Shown here piece by piece: positions 53,142 through 64,000 of a stretch of 64,000 bases of DNA. Under the pieces are notes generated by a model. That model saw nothing but the letters and a program-made list of their open reading frames with translations. It made no database searches and was not told the DNA's origin. Origin of the DNA: Actinostola sp. cb2023. Its lineage: Eukaryota > Cnidaria > Anthozoa > Actiniaria > Actinostolidae. Position 1 is the stretch's first letter. Every line of letters begins with the position of its first letter. The position numbers and the translations under genes were made by a program. The stretch lies in contig JAUJYZ010000098.1 of assembly GCA_033675265.1 (NCBI GenBank), positions 1,080,001 to 1,144,000 of the forward strand, in the 5' to 3' direction.

Positions 53142-53627
53142 CAAGACGCTCAATGAGCGTATACTCGGGCTTATGATAAGGAAAATGTCAGTTGCGTGAG
53201 GAGAGACCGGACAATGACTGACAGTTGCGTGACGAGGGAGACTATGTATATATGTGTCGAGTTCATTTGATTTGCTGTTGAGTTTGAGTTGATATGTGAG
53301 AGCGTATTTAAGAGGAACTGATGGATGGCTTGCCTTGGATACAACATAATTTCTCTTCTGCACAGGTCAACTGCTTCTTTCACTTCTAGTCGTCGAATAC
53401 GATGACTTAGCAATATCTCAGTATCTGCCATGAGCGAACAAAACTTCGGATTAATTGACACGTTTGTCGCGCCATGAATATTCAACCTCAAGTGACCTCA
53501 AGTATGTTTAAAGATGTAATACAGATGTACCTCCACGAATCTTTATGAGTCATCGAGATAAATAGTTTCTCATCACGCAACTGTCATTCTCACAATACCC
53601 GAATATACGCTCGTTGAGCGTCTTCTG
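53142..53627. mobile_element. Foldback element, ~490 bp, with GACGCTCAATGAGCG ends
   Basis: AGACGCTCAATGAGCGTATACTCGGG is inverted as CCCGAATATACGCTCGTTGAGCGTCT. The inner GTCAGTTGCGTGA also recurs inverted (TCACGCAACTGTCA). A second block with the same CAATGTCAGTTGCGTGA...GACAATGACTGACAGTTGCG motif lies outside it at 53748-53800. Confidence 0.85.
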
Positions 53628-53639
53628 CAACAGATCCCT

Positions 53640-55100
53640 AATATCTAATGACGTTTTGATTTTGATTGTATTTTTGCCGTTCACTGACTTGTTTTCAGCG
53701 TGGAAATTCTGCTTTAAATAGCGCTGCGCGGCGGTTCTAAAACAAGGACAATGTCAGTTGCGTGAAGAGGGACCTGACAATGACTGACAGTTGCGTGACG
53801 TATATCTGTCGGTGAGCACAGATAAAAATCTCCGAATCGTATTTCCGAAGCACGTACTTGGGAGTACTTGGGACGTCTACAGCGCATGCGAAGCAGACAT
53901 GAAGTCTGGGCAAGAAAGATTAGAAAGCACAAACCAATCAGGAAAAGCAACGGAGGTCAAGGGGTCAAAATAAAAGTATTTTCTCATCTAAATTTAGATT
54001 GAAGCTATTAACGTTTTTACTGATATACTGTAAAGTTTAACGTTTTTACTGATATACTGTAAAGTTCACAGTACTGAAATTGCAAGGAAAGCATGTTTTA
54101 TCGAGCTCGAGTCCTGCAACGACGAGCATTCCCTTATCTGCTGAGTAATCTTGAAACTCGATACGATTAAATACGTCGCATACTTTCGTCATTCTTTAAC
54201 CGACTAAAAAAACTACGACGACTACTACTACCGAAAAACGCATTTTCTAACTCGGGCTTCCTTCGGAAGGGCCCGAGTAATGAGATGCCCGCTCCTATTC
54301 TGTTGTTCTTGTTGTAGTTTAGCCATAAAATGCTTTATTATACTCGTTCACAGAGTGGGATAGAGTATATTATTGTTTTTTCTCAATACTCAACAATAAA
54401 TTTATTATTAATGTTAAGTTTTTAATTATTAATTTATAAATGTTAATATATTATTATTAGTATTATTATTATTCTGCATTTTCATGGCCTTGACTGGCTG
54501 CCTGTCACTCAGCCACAGGCAATAATATCATCTTGAATGAATTGTATGTTGTATCTAGATTCAAAAGCTTCAAATTATTAGGTTCTGTACAAGTTAATAT
54601 TTTAAGAGTGCAATGCACTATATAATTTATCATTGATCTTTACTCTATGAAAAATACACAATATAAATAAATATAAATTGATACCCAACTGGGTTGCTGA
54701 GTTCCAACAATCATTATTTGGACACCAGTGCCATAAGCATGCATGCAGACAATTTGTACCATTTAAGCAAATACATACATGTACAATATATCCCAATTAA
54801 GGTCCTTCAAATGTTTCTTTTCTTCTACTAATTAAAGAACCTCCCATAAGCAGACACCTTCCATATATTTTAAGTGGACTCCCATATACATGTATACACT
54901 GTACTTGGTCCCAACAATGTCTGCTTACATGGGTCAGGTTCCACTATAGTATTTAACAAATTCTCCCCAGCAGTTGAGGTATCTAGACATGTATATAGCT
55001 AGCATTCTTTCTTGAACCCCAGCTACATGAATTTTAAATAAAGGTTTTCATTCATTCATTCATACATGTAATTAAATTACCCTGTAAATCTCAGGCTCAG
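53640..55100. other. Intergenic region upstream of the granulin gene
   Basis: It holds the GTCAGTTGCGTGA block (53748-53800), a tandem AACGTTTTTACTGATATACTG pair (54009-54065), the hairpin CGGGCTTCCTTCGGAAGGGCCCG (54252-54275) and a small TGGAACC-type element (54830-54945). The first exon and promoter of the granulin gene should lie here or further upstream, but I could not identify an ATG exon with confidence. Confidence 0.5.
54830..54945. mobile_element. TGGAACCTCCCATAAGC-type MITE, degenerate
   Basis: GAACCTCCCATAAGCAGACACC at the left is inverted as GTCTGCTTACATGGGTCAGGTTCCAC at the right. Confidence 0.65.
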
Positions 55101-55120
55101 TTTTTAACATTTATTTGTAG

Positions 55121-58100
55121 GTGTACCTTATCATTGCCAGTGTTGTACTGTCTCTAGTAATACCCAGCCACTCATTTGTACAATGTCCAGATGGTATAAC
55201 TGAATGTTCTGATGGTAGCACTTGTTGTCTAATGAATAATAACAAGTATGGATGCTGTCCACTTCCAAATGCTATTTGCTGCACTGATCATACACACTGT
55301 TGCCCCAAGGGTTTTCAATGTGATTTGTCTTCACACACTTGCTATAGAGGAAATGACAGACTAAAGATGTTGAGTAAAGTACCAGCAAAGCTTGTCAAGG
55401 TTTGTAAATCTATGTTATTTTAATATTCAATATAGAGGACTTTTGACATTATTTATTTTCAAGATTACGTGCAAGTGGGGATTGTCTCGTTCATGCACAA
55501 TTTAATATCACAATACAAGCATCAAGAGTTCCAGACTTCCGGTATGCGCACAATGCATTATGAGATTATTACAAAGGAAAAGTGAGCACCAATTCTAGAC
55601 ACAGGGAGCCCAAGCTATGTTTTTGCTCACTTGGTGCTCACTTTTCCTTTGTAATAATCTCACAATGCATTGCGCGCGTACCGGAAGTCTGGAACTCTTG
55701 ATGCTTGTATATAAACAAATTGCGATTTTGAGACGACTTATACCACAAAATATTGACGGGTAGTTGGGAGAAAATATATTCCGTATTGGGCGGAGTCGCG
55801 CAGCTACATGCACAGCTACGTACATGTAACATAATTTACCAGCTTTCCAAATTTCCTGAACGTTTAAATGAAATTACCCAATGAGTATACCTAATGCTTT
55901 CATGATAATAATATTATTACATTCTAAAATGTATAATAATTCATCCACTTCAATACTAAAATAATAATAATAATAATCTTTAATGAGGATGCCTAGATCA
56001 CTATAGAGTGCTTTTCACTAAGGTCCTAAAAGAAAATGACAACTGAAAATGAAATAAATAATTACAATAAAACTATAAAAACTATACATATAATTTTTTT
56101 TACATAATCATACAGCCGATTGCAAAAATTTTGTAAATCAAGTATATCAGTATATCCATATATCGGGTGCATTATGGGTAATACTATTTTGGAGTTTTTC
56201 CACAAAATATGCAGTAGAGACTTACAAACAAACTAGGCTTCCTAACAGCATTGAATGCTGACGGTGAATGCATTGTTAGTAGTTGTGAATAAGAGTTGGC
56301 GAGAGCTAGGGAGATACTGTAGTTGTTATGAAATGTTTTGTTTTATGTAAGTGACAAGTATGCAAATTATTAGGCGAGTCTACCTTTCTTTGTTTTGAAT
56401 AGTATTATACCCTGTATTTGAAAAACTGGATAGCTTATGAATAACTAATGTATTACTTATAATTGAGATAAAATTCAATGCGAATTCACACTTGAAACTG
56501 ACACACAGTCAGCAATTTCACTGAATACGATCATCAACTACACAATTCCCACGAAAAGCACAAGATACGGTATCTGATGGGCTTACGAGTCAGGATATAC
56601 CGGCTAAAGAAACATACACATGTACAAATTAATTAGGGCCACAGATCTTTGGTACGACATTTACCGATCAGAAACGCGAAAGCTTGAATAGGAAAACAAC
56701 TCGCTTCAACTTCCCTCAACTTCCAACGAAGCCAAATGTGTTCAGCTCAGCATATGTAGGAGTTGGCGTGAAAAGCATTGTGGTTATTGAGAATTGCATG
56801 ATGGTTATTGAGAATTGCATGATGGTTATTGGAAACTGCATGCCGGGTAAAAATCGAGATTTTTTCTCCCTACATGAATGAATTAGAATTGCTTCCTTGT
56901 TCGCGTAGCTTCAGGCTCGCTCGCTGTGTCAGCAACAACAAACTAGAGACTAAATTACATAACATTCTAGAGTTTCACTAATGTTGCTTGCGTGAAACCT
57001 CATTTAGGGGACTTTTTCAATTACCCATAATGCACCCGATTTACGGATATACTGATATACTTGATTTACAGAATATTTGCAAAGGGCTGTATATACATGC
57101 ATATACATTTACAGTGTATGTAGTACCGTATATAGGATATTATTATATAGACAACCACTGGATATGAGCAAGCGTGCGCTCTGATTGGCTACTCTACTAG
57201 TAGGCTATCAGCTCATATACCACGAGTAGAGAAAGTTGGAGATTTTCAACAATGGCAAACCGGTTTTGCCCCACTAAAAATAAAAACAAGTGTTTTATTT
57301 CTCACAATCCAGTGGTTGTCTACTATAATAAAACAATAATTATTCCACTCAATCGTGTCGTACATGGCTGATAGCCAACTCGGCTAGCGCCTCATTGGCT
57401 ATCAGCTCATGTATGACTTCATTTTGTGGAATAATTGTTAAAGAATCAACACTTACATCCGTGTTACATGCATTTAAAGGACACGAGTGAGAGAGAAAAT
57501 TGATTAATGCACAGCAAGAGTTAAAAATAAACAATAAAATAAATGGTTGCAAAAAGTATCCCTACTATACTATTCAATTAAAAAAAAATATTTACCTTTA
57601 TTGTAAGCACAATATTATATGTAGTGTATTGATACATGTATCTCCTTTTTCAGAATGAAGTTGAATTGGTAAAATGCAATGAAACAGTAGCTTGCCCTGA
57701 TAAGAATACATGCTGTAAAACTAGCAATGGATTTATGTGTTGTCCCTTTTCTGAAGCAGTATGTTGTACACAACAAAATCGCTGTTGCCCAAGAGGTTGG
57801 AAGTGTGTAAATGAAGGCCAATCTTGTGCTAAGGATGGAAAATATCAACATTCACATAAACTGCTGATAACACATCATAGTGACACCAATAAAGAATACT
57901 TGAGCAGTAAAGATATAAGCATATCTTGTCCAGATGGTCAGTCACAATGTCCTGATGGTAATACTTGCTGTAAACTGTCTTCTGGACAATATGGCTGCTG
58001 TCCCTTACCTAAAGCAGTATGCTGTGCAGATGGTGTTCACTGTTGTCCCAATGGCTACACTTGTGACACTAGTAGCGGTACTTGCAACAAAGGAGCATCG

Positions 58101-61100
58101 ATTGTTGCCTTGGTAAAGAAATTGCCATCCAAGCCCATCAAAAAGGATGTTGACAATGTGATATGTCCAGATGGTCAATCAGAATGTCCTGATGGTAATA
58201 CTTGCTGCAAACTGTCTTCTGGACAATATGGCTGCTGTCCCTTACCTAAAGCAGAATGCTGTGCAGATCATATTCACTGTTGTCCCAATGGCTACACTTG
58301 TGACACTAGTAACGGTACTTGCAACAAAGGAGCATCGATTGTTGCCATGATTAAGAATCTGTCATCCAAGCCCATCAAAAAAGATGTTGACAATGTGATG
58401 TGTCCAGATGGCCAGTCACAATGCCCTGATGGTAATACTTGCTGTAAACTGTCTTCTGGACAATATGGCTGCTGTCCCTTACCTAAAGCAGTATGCTGTG
58501 CAGATCATATTCACTGTTGTCCCAATGGCTACACTTGTGACACTAGTAGCGGTACTTGCAACAAAGGATCATCGATTGTTGCCATGATAAAGAAACTGCC
58601 ATCCAATCCCATCAAAAAGGATGTTGACAATGTGATGTGTCCAGATGGCCAGTCACAATGTCCTGATGGTAATACTTGCTGCAAACTGTCTTCTGGACAA
58701 TATGGCTGCTGTCCCTTACCTAAAGCAGTATGCTGTGCAGATGGTGTTCACTGTTGTCCCAATGGCTACACTTGTGACGTATCAAGTGGTACTTGCAACA
58801 AAGGATTATCGATTGTTGCCATGATAAAGAAACTGCCATCCAAGCCCATCAAAAAGGATGTTCGCAGTGTGATATGTCCAGATGGTCAATCACAATGTCC
58901 TGATGGTAATACTTGCTGCAAACTGTCTTCTGGACAATATGGCTGCTGTCCCTTACCTAAAGCAGTATGCTGTGCAGATCATATTCACTGTTGTCCCAAT
59001 GGCTACGCTTGTGACACTAGCAATGGTACTTGCAACAAAGGATTATCGATTGTTGCCATGATAAAGAAACTGCCATCCAAGCCCATCAAAAAAGATGTTG
59101 ACAATGTGATGTGTCCAGATGGCCAGTCACAATGTCCTGATGGTAATACTTGCTGCAAACTGTCTTCTGGACAATATGGCTGCTGTCCCTTACCTAAAGC
59201 AGTATGCTGTGCAGATCATATTCACTGTTGTCCCAATGGCTACACTTGTGACACTAGTAACGGTACTTGCAACAAAGGAGCATCGATTGTTGCCATGATT
59301 AAGAAATCTGTCATCCAAGCCCATCAAAAAGGATGTTGACAATGTGATGTGTCCAGATGGTCATCACAATGTCCTTATGGTAATACTTGCTGCAAACTGT
59401 CTTCTGGACAATATGGCTGCTGTCCCTTACCTAAAGCAGTATGCTGTACAGATGGAGTTCACTGTTGTCCCAATGGCTACACTTGTGACACTAGTAGCGG
59501 TACTTGCAACAAAGGATCATCGATTGTTGCCATGATAAAGAAACTTTCATCCAAGCCCATCAAAAAGGATGTTCGCAGTGTGATATGTCCAGATGGTCAA
59601 TCACAATGTCCTGATGGTAATACTTGCTGCAAACTGTCTTCTGGACAATATGGCTGCTGTCCCTTACCTAAAGCAGTATGCTGTGCAGATGGTGTTCACT
59701 GTTGTCCCAATGGCTACACTTGTGACGTATCAAGTGGTACTTGCAACAAAGGATCATCGATTGTTGCCATGATAAAGAAACTGCCATCCAAGCCCATCAA
59801 AAAGGATGTTCGCAATGTGATGTGTCCAGATGGTCAATCACAATGTCCTGATGGTAATACTTGCTGCAAACTGTCTTCTGGTCAATATGGCTGCTGTCCC
59901 TTACCTAAAGCAGTATGCTGTACAGATCATATTCACTGTTGTCCCAATGGCTACACTTGTGACACTAGTAGCGGTACTTGCAACCAAGGATCATCGATTG
60001 TTGCCATGATAAAGAAACTGCCATCCAAGCCCATCAAAAAGGATGTTCGCAATGTGATGTGTCCAGATGGCCAGTCACAATGTCCTGATGGTAATACTTG
60101 CTGCAAACTGTCTTCTGGACAATATGGCTGCTGTCCCTTACCTAAAGCAGTATGCTGTGCAGATGGTGTTCACTGTTGTCCCAATGGCTACACTTGTGAC
60201 GTATCAAGTGGTACTTGCAACAAAGGATTATCGATTGTTGCCATGATAAAGAAACTGCCATCCAAGCCCATCAAAAAAGATGTTGACAATGTGATGTGTC
60301 CAGATGGCAAGTCACAATGTCCTGATGGTAATACTTGCTGTAAACTGTCTTCTGGACAATATGGCTGCTGTCCCTTACCTAAAGCAGTATGCTGTACAGA
60401 TCATATTCACTGTTGTCCCAATGGCTATACTTGTGACACTAGTAGCGGTACTTGCAACAAAGGAGCATGGATTGTTGCCATGATTAAGAATCTGTCATCC
60501 AAGCCCATCAAAAAAGATGTTGACAATGTGATGTGTCCAGATGGTCAATCACAATGTCCTGATGGTAATACTTGCTGCAAACTGTCTTCTGGACAATATG
60601 GCTGCTGTCCCTTACCTAAAGCAGTATGCTGTACAGATGGAGTTCACTGTTGTCCCAATAGCTACACTTGTGACGTATCAAGTGGTAGTTGCAACAAAGG
60701 ATCATCGGTTGTTGCCATGATAAAGAAACTTTCATCCAAGCCCATGAAAAAGGATGTTCGCAGTGTGATATGTCCAGATGGTCAATCACAATGTCCTGAT
60801 GGTAATACTTGCTGCAAACTGTCTTCTGGACAATATGGCTGCTGTCCCTTACCTAAAGCAGTATGCTGTGCAGATGGTGTTCACTGTTGTCCCAATGGCT
60901 ACACTTGTGACGTATCAAGTGGTACTTGCAACAAAGGATCATCGATTGTTGCCATGATAAAGAAACTGCCATCCAAGCCCATCAAAAAGGATGTTCGCAA
61001 TGTGATGTGTCCAGATGGTCAATCACAATGTCCTGATGGTAATACTTGCTGCAAACTGTCTTCTGGACAATATGGCTGCTGTCCCTTACCTAAAGCAGAA

Positions 61101-63861
61101 TGCTGTGCAGATCATATTCACTGTTGTCCCAATGGCTACACTTGTGACACTAGTAATGGTACTTGCAACAAAGGAGCATCGATTGTTGCCATGATAAAGA
61201 AACTGCCATCCAAGCCCATCAAAAAGGATGTTGACAATGTGATGTGTCCAGATGGCCAGTCACAATGTCCTGATGGTAATACTTGCTGCAAACTGTCTTC
61301 TGGACAATATGGCTGCTGTCCCTTACCTAAAGCAGTATGCTGTGCAGATGGTGTTCACTGTTGTCCCAATGGCTACACTTGTGACGTATCAAGTGGTACT
61401 TGCAACAAAGGATTATCGATTGTTGCCATGATAAAGAAACTGCCATCCAAGCTCATCAAAAAGGATGTTGACAATGTGATGTGTCCAGATGGCCAGTCAC
61501 AATGTCCTGATGGTAATACTTGCTGTAAACTGTCTTCTGGACAATATGGCTGCTGTCCCTTACCTAAAGCAGTATGCTGTACAGATCATATTCACTGTTG
61601 TCCCAATGGCTACACTTGTGACACTAGTAGCGGTACTTGCAACAGAGGATTATCGATTGTTGCCATGATAAAGAAACGGCCATCCAAGCCCATCAAAAAG
61701 GATGTTCGCAGTGTGATATGTCCAGATGGTCAATCAGAATGTCCTGATGGTAATACTTGCTGCAAACTGTCTTCTGGACAATATGGCTGCTGTCCCTTAC
61801 CTAAAGCAGTATGCTGTACAGATCATATTCACTGTTGTCCCAATGGCTACACTTGTGACACTAGTAGCGATACTTGCAACAAAGGATCATCGATTGTTGC
61901 CATGATAAAGAAACTGTCATCCAAGCCCATCAAAAAAGATGTTGAGAATGTGATGTGTCCAGATGGCCAGTCACAATGTCCTTATGGTAATACTTGCTGC
62001 AAACTGTCTTCTGGACAATATGGCTGCTGTCCCTTACCTAAAGCAGTATGCTGTACAGATCATATTCACTGTTGTCCCAATGGCTACACTTGTGACACTA
62101 GTAGCGGTACTTGCAACAAAGGATCATCGATTGTTGCCATGATAAAGAAACTGCCATCCAAGCCCATCAAAAAGGATGCTGACAATGTGATATGTCCAGA
62201 TGGCCAGTCACAATGTCCTGATGATAATACTTGCTGCAAACTGTCTTCTGGACAATATGGCTGCTGTCCCTTACCTAAAGCAGTATGCTGTGCAGATCAT
62301 ATTCACTGTTGTCCCAATGGCTACACTTGTGACGTATCAAGTGGTACTTGCAACCAAGGATCATCGATTGTTGCCATGATAAAGAAACTGCCATCCAAGC
62401 CCATCAAAAAGATGTTGACAATGTGATGTGTCCAGATGGCCAGTCACACAATGTCCTGATGGTAATACTTGCTGCAAACTGTCTTCTGGACAATATGGCT
62501 GCTGTCCCTTACCTAAAGCAGTATGCTGTACAGATGGAGTTCACTGTTGTCCCAATGGCTACACTTGTGACGTATCAAGTGGTAGTTGCAACAAAGGATC
62601 ATCGGTTGTTGCCATGATAAAGAAACTTTCATCCAAGCCCATCAAAAAGGATGTTCGCAGTGTGATATGTCCAGATGCTCAATCACAATGTCCTGATGGT
62701 AATACTTGCTGCAAACTGTCTTCTGGACAATATGGCTGCTGTCCCTTACCTAAAGCAGAATGCTGTGCAGATCATATTCACTGTTGTCCCAATGGCTACA
62801 CTTGTGACGTATCAAGTGGTACTTGCAACAAAGGAGCATCGATTGTTGCCATGATAAAGAAACTGCCATCCAAGCCCATAAAAAAAGATGTTGACAATGT
62901 GATGTGTCCAGATGGCCAGTCACAATGTCCTGATGGTAATACTTGCTGCAAACTGTCTTCTGGACAATATGGCTGCTGTCCCTTACCTAAAGCAGTATGC
63001 TGTACAGATGGAGTTCACTGTTGTCCCAATGGCTACACTTGTGACGTATCAAGTGGTAGTTGCAACAAAGGATCATCGGTTGTTGCCATGATAAAGAAAC
63101 TTTCATCCAAGCCCATCAAAAAGGATGTTCGCAGTGTGATATGTCCAGATGGTCAATCACAATGTCCTGATGGTAATACTTGCTGCAAACTGTCTTCTGG
63201 ACAATATGGCTGCTGTCCCTTACCTAAAGCAGAATGCTGTGCAGATCATATTCACTGTTGTCCCAATGGCTACACTTGTGACGTATCAAGTGGTAGTTGC
63301 AACAAAGGATCATCGGTTGTTGCCATGATAAAGAAACTTTCATCCAAGCCCATCAAAAAGGATGTTCGCAGTGTGATATGTCCAGATGGTCAATCACAAT
63401 GTCCTGATGGTAATACTTGCTGCAAACTGTCTTCTGGACAATATGGCTGCTGTCCCTTACCTAAAGCAGAATGCTGTGCAGATCATATTCACTGTTGTCC
63501 CAATGGCTACACTTGTGACGTATCAAGTGGTACTTGCAACAAAGGAGCATCGATTGTTGCCATGATAAAGAAACTGCCATCCAAGCCCATCAAAAAGGAT
63601 GTTCGCAATGTGATGTGTCCAGATGGCCAGTCACAATGTCCTGATGGTAATACTTGCTGCAAACTGTCTTCTGGTCAATATGGCTGCTGTCCCTTACCTA
63701 AAGCAGTATGCTGTACAGATGGAGTTCACTGTTGTCCCAATGGCTACACTTGTGACGTATCAAGTGGTAGTTGCAACAAAGGATCATCGATTGTTGCCAT
63801 GATAAAGAAACTGTCATCCAAACCAAGGAACATGAAAGGTTACAATTTGTTTGTTTCTTAG
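55121..63861 (+). CDS. Progranulin-type protein with 27 granulin domains (5' exon not found; two frame disruptions)
   Basis: Secreted cysteine-rich multi-granulin precursor. Exon A (55121-55399) follows a TTTGTAG acceptor; it begins with a hydrophobic signal-peptide-like VYLIIASVVLSLVIPSHS and encodes one 12-Cys granulin. The stretch starting at 57654 after CTTTTTCAG encodes a divergent granulin (CNETVACPDKNTCC...), then 25 near-identical repeats of 237 bp (79 residues). Each has the pattern C-x6-C-x5-CC-x8-CC-x6-CC-x5-CC-x5-C-x6-C (twelve Cys) plus a Lys-rich linker such as MIKKLPSKPIKKDV that offers dibasic processing sites. Exon A ends in phase 0 and the next starts in phase 0. No ATG precedes the signal in frame, so an upstream exon carries the start. 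The reading frame is broken near 59306-59358 and 62406-62452. The last repeat is followed by RNMKGYNLFVS and a TAG at 63859-63861, unless splicing occurs before it. Confidence 0.9.
55514..55714. mobile_element. Foldback MITE, ~200 bp, in the granulin intron
   Basis: ATACAAGCATCAAGAGTTCC is inverted as GGAACTCTTGATGCTTGTAT, continuing through AGACTTCCGGTA / TACCGGAAGTCT, CAATGCATT and TTACAAAGGAAAAGTGAGCAC / GTGCTCACTTTTCCTTTGTAA around a short centre. Confidence 0.92.
56112..57091. mobile_element. TIR element, ~980 bp, in the granulin intron
   Basis: ACAGCCGATTGCAAAAATTT...GTATATCAGTATATCC...GGGTGCATTATGGGTAA at the left is inverted as TTACCCATAATGCACCC...GGATATACTGATATAC...GCAAAGGGCTGT at the right. 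A 19-bp tandem GGTTATTGAGAATTGCATGAT lies inside (about 56790-56840). No transposase recognised. Confidence 0.88.
57158..57321. mobile_element. Foldback MITE, ~165 bp, in the granulin intron
   Basis: AGACAACCACTGGAT at the left is inverted as ATCCAGTGGTTGTCT at the right. A second hairpin (TACATGGCTGATAGCCAA / TTGGCTATCAGCTCATGTA) follows at 57360-57412. Confidence 0.8.
59300..59360 (+). other. Compensating +1/-1 indel pair in the granulin array
   Basis: AAGAAATCTGTC has one extra A relative to the other repeats (AAGAATCTGTC), and GGTCATCACAATG lacks one A (GGTCAATCACAATG). Between them the frame is shifted and meets TGA at 59337-59339; after the second indel the original frame is restored. 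Confidence 0.9.
62400..62455 (+). other. Non-compensating indels (-1 and +2) in the granulin array
   Basis: CATCAAAAAGATGTTG lacks one G (CATCAAAAAGGATGTTG in the others), and GTCACACAATG carries an extra CA (GTCACAATG). The net change is +1, so the six last granulin repeats are in a different frame from the thirteen before them; the upstream frame stops at 62424-62426. Confidence 0.9.
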
Positions 63862-64000
63862 GTTTATGATAAATTGATGTGTCTTGTATCTCGAATTCAT
63901 GTATGTGTGCAAGCGAGTTTACTGGTTGTTGGTTTTGAATGTTGCTGCTGCAGCTGATTTGTTTGGGTTTTGTTGTTGTTGCTGTTGTTGTTGTTGCTGT

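Larger units (their letters stand above)
57929..63800 (+). repeat. 25-copy 237-bp coding tandem array of the granulin gene
   Basis: Unit length is 237 bp throughout (for example TGTCCAG at 58164 and 58401). Copies differ at a few shared positions that appear in different combinations: GCAGATGGTGTTC, GCAGATCATATTC, ACAGATCATATTC or ACAGATGGAGTTC; GACACTAGTAGC or GACGTATCAAGT; GTTGACAATGTGATG or GTTCGCAGTGTGATA. This is a mosaic pattern expected of unequal crossover or gene conversion. Confidence 0.96.

Noticed and set aside
54830..55120. Start codon or first exon of the granulin gene immediately upstream of 55121
   Set aside because: The triplet before GTGTACC is an in-frame TAG that is part of the acceptor, and no ATG exon with a donor in the right phase could be supported.
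59344..62617. Separate granulin genes at 57636-59339, 59349-62426 and 62428-63861
   Set aside because: The borders are indels inside otherwise continuous 237-bp repeats, with no promoter, terminator or intron between them. One disrupted gene is simpler.
1..64000. tRNA or rRNA genes
   Set aside because: I saw no cloverleaf-like sequence with A and B boxes and no rRNA signature by eye. A covariance search was not possible here.

Overview
The window is metazoan nuclear DNA. It has intron-rich genes with GT..AG junctions, no operons, and a large load of foldback elements, retroelement remnants and minisatellites. The protein families are ancient animal ones, and the repeat style (many palindromic MITEs, ACATGTA-rich DNA, a tyrosine-recombinase retroelement) would suit a marine non-bilaterian such as a sponge or cnidarian. 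The species cannot be fixed from sequence alone. Three genes are well supported.

Region 1 (1-30771, minus strand) is the 5' two thirds of a SMARCC (BAF155/BAF170, Moira) gene, a core subunit of the SWI/SNF (BAF) chromatin remodeller. Nineteen coding exons can be chained with consistent splice phases, from the start ATG at 30771 to the exon just after the SWIRM domain at 8905. The SANT and C-terminal coiled-coil exons lie beyond the left edge. The introns are swollen by tandem arrays. At least two arrays (1-8945 and 17380-18464) have a repeat unit made of the 3' end of the preceding exon plus its 5' splice site, so the transcript would carry many duplicated donors. Two more arrays (21-bp and 54-bp units) also start directly after an exon. 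A degraded Ngaro/DIRS-type YR retrotransposon (about 25061-29780), itself hit by two later DNA transposons, sits in intron 2.

Region 2 (30949-49544, plus strand) is a complete NCAPG2 gene (condensin II non-SMC subunit G2). Thirty-four exons chain in phase to a predicted 1173 residues. It is head-to-head with SMARCC: only 177 bp separate the two ATGs, and this gap holds two CACGTG E-boxes, with a YY1-like site on the SMARCC start codon. Its introns hold a catalogue of foldback elements, three short tandem arrays, long G or C runs, and a LINE 3' fragment.

Region 3 (49545-55120) is intergenic. It holds the NCAPG2 poly(A) signal, a possible unidentified small exon, an LTR-retrotransposon integrase remnant and several foldback elements.

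Region 4 (55121-63861, plus strand) is a progranulin-type gene enlarged to 27 granulin domains. Two domains are in or next to the 5' exons, followed by 25 nearly identical 237-bp coding repeats. Two frame disruptions occur in the array. The first exon with the start codon was not identified.
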